NCBI RefSeq assembly: GCF_030386795.1
Contig: NZ_JANUQM010000004.1
Span: 310,001 to 374,000, forward strand
DNA from: Streptomyces sp. S.PNR 29
GTDB lineage: Bacteria; Actinomycetota; Actinomycetes; Streptomycetales; Streptomycetaceae
Direction: 5' to 3'
DNA length: 64,000 nucleotides
Program-made: the position numbers and the translations under genes
The notes under the pieces: model-generated
What the model saw: only the letters and a program-made list of their open reading frames with translations
Database searches by the model: none
What the model was told of the DNA's origin: nothing
Shown here: positions 58,458 through 64,000 of the stretch, piece by piece
How the letters are laid out: each line of letters opens with the position of its first letter
How positions within the stretch are numbered: position 1 is the stretch's first letter

Positions 58458-60224
58458 GTGGCAGCACCTAAAAAGGGCCGGAACGCGAGCGCCCAGAGTA
58501 GGCCGGGGCGCTCGCTGGCCCTGATTCTGATCGCCATCGTGGCGCTCACCGGCGGCATGTTCGCCTCGGGACACACCACTCCGCGTCTCGGCATCGACCT
58601 GGCCGGTGGCACGAGCATCACGCTCCGGGCGGTCCCGGAGGCCGGCCAGGAAGGCGCGATCAACAAGACCAACATGGACACCGCGGTCGACATCATGAAC
58701 CGCCGTGTCAACGGTCTCGGTGTCACCGAAGCCGAAGTTCAGACCCAGGGCAACAGCAACATCATCGTCAACATTCCCAAGGGTACGAACTCCAAGGAAG
58801 CCCAGAAGCAGGTCGGCACGACGGCCAAGCTCTACTTCCGCCCGGTGATCGCCACCGAGGTCTCCGGCGGTGCCGCGGCCAGCCCGTCGCCGAGCGCGTC
58901 CAGCAGCGCCTCCGACAAGGCCACGGACAAGGAAAAGGCCACGGACAAGGCGAGCTCCTCCCCGTCCGCCACCTCGACCCCGTCGGCGAGCTCCACCACT
59001 CAGGGCCGCCCTGTCACCGACGGTCTGAAGGCCGACGCCTCCCCGTCCGCGAGCAGCTCCGCCAGCGCCTCCCCGTCCGCGAGCGGCGGCGCCTCCGGCG
59101 ACGACAGCAAGCTCCAGGCGGCGTACGCGGCGCTCGACTGCACGGACAAGAAGGCCCGGGCCAAGGCCGGTGACGGAGCCAAGCCCAGCGACTCCACCGT
59201 GGCCTGCGGCCAGAACTCGCAGGGCCAGTGGCAGAAGTACATCCTCGGCCCCGCCGAGGTCGACGGCACGGACGTCGACAAGGCCCAGGCCGTCTTCAAC
59301 ACGCAGACCGGCGCCGGCTGGACCGTCACGATGGACTTCACGAACGCCGGGTCCAAGAAGTTCGCGAACATCACCGGCAAGCTGGCGCAGAACCAGTCCC
59401 CGCAGAACCAGTTCGCCATCGTCCTGGACGGTGAGGTCGTCTCCGACCCGTACGTCCGTCAGGCGCTGACCGGCGGCAACGCCGAGATCTCCGGCAACTT
59501 CACCCAGGAGTCGGCCCAGAGCCTCGCCAACATGCTCTCGTACGGCGCCCTGCCGCTGACCTTCAAGGAGGACAGCGTCACCACGGTGACCGCCGCGCTC
59601 GGCGGCGAGCAGCTGAAGGCCGGTCTGATCGCCGGCGCGATCGGCCTCGCCCTGGTCGTCATCTACCTGGTGGTCTACTACCGCGGCCTGTCGCTCATCG
59701 CCGTGGCCTCGCTGCTGGTCTCCGCGGCCCTCACGTACGTGATCATGGCGCTGCTCGGCCCGACCATCGGCTTCGCGCTGAACCTGCCCGCCGTGTGCGG
59801 CGCCATCGTCGCGATCGGCATCACAGCGGACTCGTTCATCGTGTACTTCGAACGGGTCCGCGACGAGATCCGCGAGGGCCGCTCGCTGCGCCCCGCCGTC
59901 GAACGGGCCTGGCCACGCGCCCGGCGCACCATCCTGGTCTCCGACTTCGTGTCCTTCCTCGCCGCAGCGGTGCTCTTCGTCGTCACCGTCGGCAAGGTGC
60001 AGGGCTTCGCGTTCACGCTCGGCCTGACCACCCTGCTCGACGTGGTGGTGGTGTTCTTCTTCACCAAGCCGCTGCTGACGCTCCTGGCCCGCCGGAAGTT
60101 CTTCGCGAACGGCCACAGCTGGTCCGGCCTCGATCCCAAGCGACTGGGTGCGCAGCCCCCGCTGCGCCGCACCCGCCGTCCCTCCCCGTCCGCCGCTGGC
60201 CCTGTCGACCCGAAGGAGGCGTGA
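58458..60224 (+). CDS. secD: Protein translocase subunit SecD, 588 aa
   Basis: Proton-driven secretion accessory protein. First helix SLALILIAIVALTGGMFASG, then GIDLAGGTSITLRAV (the D-L-x-G-G motif), the extracytoplasmic domain, and five C-terminal helices from GLIAGAIGLALVVIYLVVYYRG with GITADSFIVYFERVRDEIREG. Between residues about 135 and 215 the P1 domain carries a Ser/Ala/Pro/Lys low-complexity insert (SPSASSSASD and similar) with no counterpart in E. coli. GTG 58458 follows GGGAG. Coupled with secF (4 nt apart). Confidence 0.95.
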   Translation: MAAPKKGRNASAQSRPGRSLALILIAIVALTGGMFASGHTTPRLGIDLAGGTSITLRAVPEAGQEGAINKTNMDTAVDIMNRRVNGLGVTEAEVQTQGNSNIIVNIPKGTNSKEAQKQVGTTAKLYFRPVIATEVSGGAAASPSPSASSSASDKATDKEKATDKASSSPSATSTPSASSTTQGRPVTDGLKADASPSASSSASASPSASGGASGDDSKLQAAYAALDCTDKKARAKAGDGAKPSDSTVACGQNSQGQWQKYILGPAEVDGTDVDKAQAVFNTQTGAGWTVTMDFTNAGSKKFANITGKLAQNQSPQNQFAIVLDGEVVSDPYVRQALTGGNAEISGNFTQESAQSLANMLSYGALPLTFKEDSVTTVTAALGGEQLKAGLIAGAIGLALVVIYLVVYYRGLSLIAVASLLVSAALTYVIMALLGPTIGFALNLPAVCGAIVAIGITADSFIVYFERVRDEIREGRSLRPAVERAWPRARRTILVSDFVSFLAAAVLFVVTVGKVQGFAFTLGLTTLLDVVVVFFFTKPLLTLLARRKFFANGHSWSGLDPKRLGAQPPLRRTRRPSPSAAGPVDPKEA

Positions 60225-60227
60225 GAG

Positions 60228-61346
60228 ATGTCGAAGCTCGGCAACCTCGGCGCCCGACTGCACCGTGGCGAGGTCGGCTACGACTTCGTCGGCAACCGCA
60301 AGATCTGGTACGGCATCTCCATCCTGATCACCATCACGGCCATCGTCGGCCTGGCGGTGCGCGGCCTGAACATGGGCATCGAGTTCCAGGGCGGTGCGGT
60401 CTTCACCACCCCCAAGAACACGAGCGTGTCGGTGTCCCAGGCCGAGACGTACGCGGAGGAGGCCTCCGGCCACGACGCGATCGTCCAGAAGCTCGGCGAC
60501 GGCAGCATGCGCATCCAGATCGCCGGCATCGACACCGACAAGTCCAACCAGATCAAGGACGAGCTGGCCCAGGACCTGAAGCTCGACTCCGAGCAGATCA
60601 ACGCGGACCTGGTCGGCCCCAGCTGGGGTGACCAGATCGCCGACAAGGCCTGGCAGGGCCTCGGCATCTTCCTGGTCCTCGTGGTGATCTACCTGGCGAT
60701 CGCGTTCGAGTGGCGCATGGCGCTCGCCGCGTTCGTCGCGCTGATCCACGACATCACCATCACCGTCGGTATCTACGCCCTCGTCGGCTTCGAGGTGACG
60801 CCCGGTACGGTGATCGGTCTGCTGACGATCCTCGGTTACTCGCTCTACGACACGGTCGTCGTCTTCGACAGCCTCAAGGAGCAGACGAGGGACATCACGA
60901 AGCAGACCCGCTGGACCTACAGCGACGTCGCGAACCGCTCGATCAACAGCACCCTGGTCCGCTCGATCAACACCACCGTGGTGGCGCTGCTGCCGGTGGC
61001 GGGCCTGCTGTTCATCGGTGGCGGTGTCCTCGGCGCCGGCATGCTCAACGACATCTCGCTGTCGCTGTTCGTCGGCCTCGCGGCCGGTGCGTACTCCTCG
61101 ATCTTCATCGCCACGCCGCTCGTCGCCGACCTCAAGGAGCGCGAGCCGCAGATGAAGGCCCTCAAGAAGCGCGTGCTGGCCAAGCGTGCCCAGGCCGCCG
61201 CGAAGGGCGAGTCCCCCGAGGCCCCGGTCACCGACGAGGCGCACGCGGACGAGCCCGAGGACGCCGCCCCCGCGGTCGTCGGCCCCCGCAACCAGCCCGC
61301 GTCCCGCAACCGGGGCCGTGGCCGACCCTCGGGGAAGCGCCGATGA
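60228..61346 (+). CDS. secF: Protein translocase subunit SecF, 372 aa
   Basis: Partner of SecD: first helix IWYGISILITITAIVGLAVRG, GIEFQGGAVFTTPKN (the F-x-G-G motif), then five helices with TPGTVIGLLTILGYSLYDTVVVFD and RSINTTVVALLPVAGLLFIGG. The C-terminal 60 residues are Lys/Ala/Glu-rich, ending NRGRGRPSGKRR, and lie in the cytosol. ATG 60228 starts 4 nt after the secD stop; ATGA overlap with apt. Confidence 0.95.
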   Translation: MSKLGNLGARLHRGEVGYDFVGNRKIWYGISILITITAIVGLAVRGLNMGIEFQGGAVFTTPKNTSVSVSQAETYAEEASGHDAIVQKLGDGSMRIQIAGIDTDKSNQIKDELAQDLKLDSEQINADLVGPSWGDQIADKAWQGLGIFLVLVVIYLAIAFEWRMALAAFVALIHDITITVGIYALVGFEVTPGTVIGLLTILGYSLYDTVVVFDSLKEQTRDITKQTRWTYSDVANRSINSTLVRSINTTVVALLPVAGLLFIGGGVLGAGMLNDISLSLFVGLAAGAYSSIFIATPLVADLKEREPQMKALKKRVLAKRAQAAAKGESPEAPVTDEAHADEPEDAAPAVVGPRNQPASRNRGRGRPSGKRR

Positions 61347-61882
61347 CCGACGTCAAGGAGCTGCTCCTCAGCCGTATCCGCGACGTGGCCGACTACCCGG
61401 AGCCGGGCGTGATGTTCAAGGACATCACCCCGCTCCTGGCGGACCCGGCGGCGTTCACCGCGCTCACCGACGCGCTGGCCGAGACCGCCGAGCGCACCGG
61501 CGCCACCAAGGTCATCGGCCTGGAGGCCCGCGGCTTCATCCTCGGCGCGCCGGTCGCCGTACGGGCCGGCCTCGGCTTCATCCCCGTGCGCAAGGCGGGC
61601 AAGCTCCCCGGAGCCACCCTCAGCCAGGCGTACGACCTGGAGTACGGCTCGGCAGAGATCGAGGTGCACGCCGAGGACCTCAGCGGTGAGGACCGGATCC
61701 TGGTGATCGACGACGTCCTCGCCACCGGCGGCACCGCGGAGGCCTCGATCCAGCTCATCCGCCGGGCTGGCGCCGAGGTCGCGGGTCTCGCCGTCCTGAT
61801 GGAGCTCGGCTTCCTCGGCGGCCGGGCCCGCCTGGAACCGGCCCTCGGCGGCGCTCCGCTGGAGGCACTGCTCACGGTCTGA
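61343..61882 (+). CDS. apt: Adenine phosphoribosyltransferase, 179 aa
   Basis: PRPP-binding motif ILVIDDVLATGGTAEAS, substrate loop GLEARGFILGAPVAV, and DYPEPGVMFKDITPLL at the start, all diagnostic. It salvages adenine to AMP. ATG 61343 overlaps the secF stop. Together with relA downstream, purine salvage and (p)ppGpp metabolism are neighbours, as in other streptomycetes where secDF-apt-relA is conserved. A hairpin terminator follows. Confidence 0.96.
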   Translation: MTDVKELLLSRIRDVADYPEPGVMFKDITPLLADPAAFTALTDALAETAERTGATKVIGLEARGFILGAPVAVRAGLGFIPVRKAGKLPGATLSQAYDLEYGSAEIEVHAEDLSGEDRILVIDDVLATGGTAEASIQLIRRAGAEVAGLAVLMELGFLGGRARLEPALGGAPLEALLTV

Positions 61883-61898
61883 GGACCTTCGTAGACGT

Positions 61899-61935
61899 AA
61901 GGGGCGGGCCCGGAGGAATCCGGCGCCCGCCCCTT
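61899..61935 (+). terminator. Terminator after apt
   Basis: 11-bp stem AAGGGGCGGGC (61899-61909) with GCCCGCCCCTT (61925-61935); the 15-nt loop can form a 4-bp CCGG/CCGG inner stem. T-rich text follows. Confidence 0.8.
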
Positions 61936-61973
61936 GCGTTTCTCCGGTAGACGGCCCTCACATCGGCCTGAAG

Positions 61974-62002
61974 GCGATCCTGGGGCCCAGGATCGCTACC
62001 AT
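61974..62002 (+). promoter_or_regulatory. relA upstream region: 10-bp inverted repeat and -10 box
   Basis: GCGATCCTGG (61974-61983) pairs with CCAGGATCGC (61987-61996), a 23-nt perfect palindrome around GGC. Directly after it TACCAT (61997-62002) is a likely -10 box, so the palindrome fills the -35/spacer region and could be a repressor or activator site. The transcript would start near 62009. Confidence 0.45.
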
Positions 62003-62053
62003 GGGGTTTCCGGAGCCTGACCGGGGGACCCGGATCGCGCACGAGGAGCCCTC

Positions 62054-64000
<1,947 letters not shown>

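Noticed and set aside
58401-61244. A 947-residue open frame antisense to secD-secF
   Set aside because: Asp/Gly/Arg-rich shadow of two well-known genes; no ribosome site and no recognisable domain.

Overview
The window is chromosomal DNA of a Streptomyces species. The GC content is very high, GTG and TTG starts are frequent, genes are coupled by 4-nt GTGA/ATGA overlaps, and many genes show a TAnnnT -10 box 6-8 nt before the start codon, which suggests leaderless mRNAs. It also carries the sporulation gene ssgB. The gene order around thrS - HIT protein - pgsA - acyltransferase - pimA - pdxST - yebC - ruvCAB - yajC - secDF - apt - relA is the conserved actinobacterial order and closely resembles Streptomyces coelicolor, as far as I remember it. 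All product calls come from reading the sequence and recognising families; no search was run.

Region 1 (1-8.7 kb): the 3' part of a glycerophosphodiester phosphodiesterase gene, an ECF-like sigma factor, a GNAT protein, two small membrane proteins on the minus strand, a HAD phosphatase, the methionine importer metN-metI-metQ behind a Cys/Met-rich leader ORF, another GNAT protein and cobL. Region 2 (8.7-19.9 kb): a giant fusion in which BluB (lower-ligand synthesis) and CobT (lower-ligand activation) follow about 780 residues of Ala/Pro/Glu-rich low-complexity sequence. After it come a siroheme/cobalamin methyltransferase, a SpoU-type RNA methyltransferase, a NUDIX protein, a Ser/Thr kinase and several small proteins. 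With cobL, three genes of the first 15 kb belong to tetrapyrrole/B12 synthesis.

Region 3 (19.9-27.5 kb): a minus-strand tRNA operon (Gly, Cys and three Val-GAC) with one clear promoter, pabB-pabC for p-aminobenzoate, a DsbA/FrnE-like thioredoxin, small membrane proteins, a CGNR zinc-finger regulator, an 0.8-kb gene-poor GT-rich stretch, ssgB, and a tRNA-Val(CAC). Region 4 (27.5-34.6 kb): a sugar ABC importer, a YesL-like membrane protein and a large Tat-exported protein of the exo-rhamnogalacturonan-lyase type, behind a textbook promoter and LacI-type operator-like palindromes. This looks like a plant cell-wall pectin utilisation operon. Region 5 (34.6-42.2 kb): a large polytopic membrane protein, an SRPBCC protein, a second tRNA-Val(CAC), a DUF2207 protein with a polyglycine tail, and a small nucleic-acid cluster (DEDDh exonuclease, DUF4365 nuclease-like protein, unknown partner).

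Region 6 (42.2-64 kb): conserved housekeeping genes. These are thrS, a HIT/Ap4A-type enzyme, a membrane protein, an EF-G-like paralogue with degenerate G motifs, the phosphatidylinositol-mannoside genes (pgsA, acyltransferase, pimA), PLP synthase pdxST, yebC, ruvCAB, yajC-secD-secF, apt, and relA (truncated by the window end). No CRISPR array, insertion sequence, integrase or prophage was seen.
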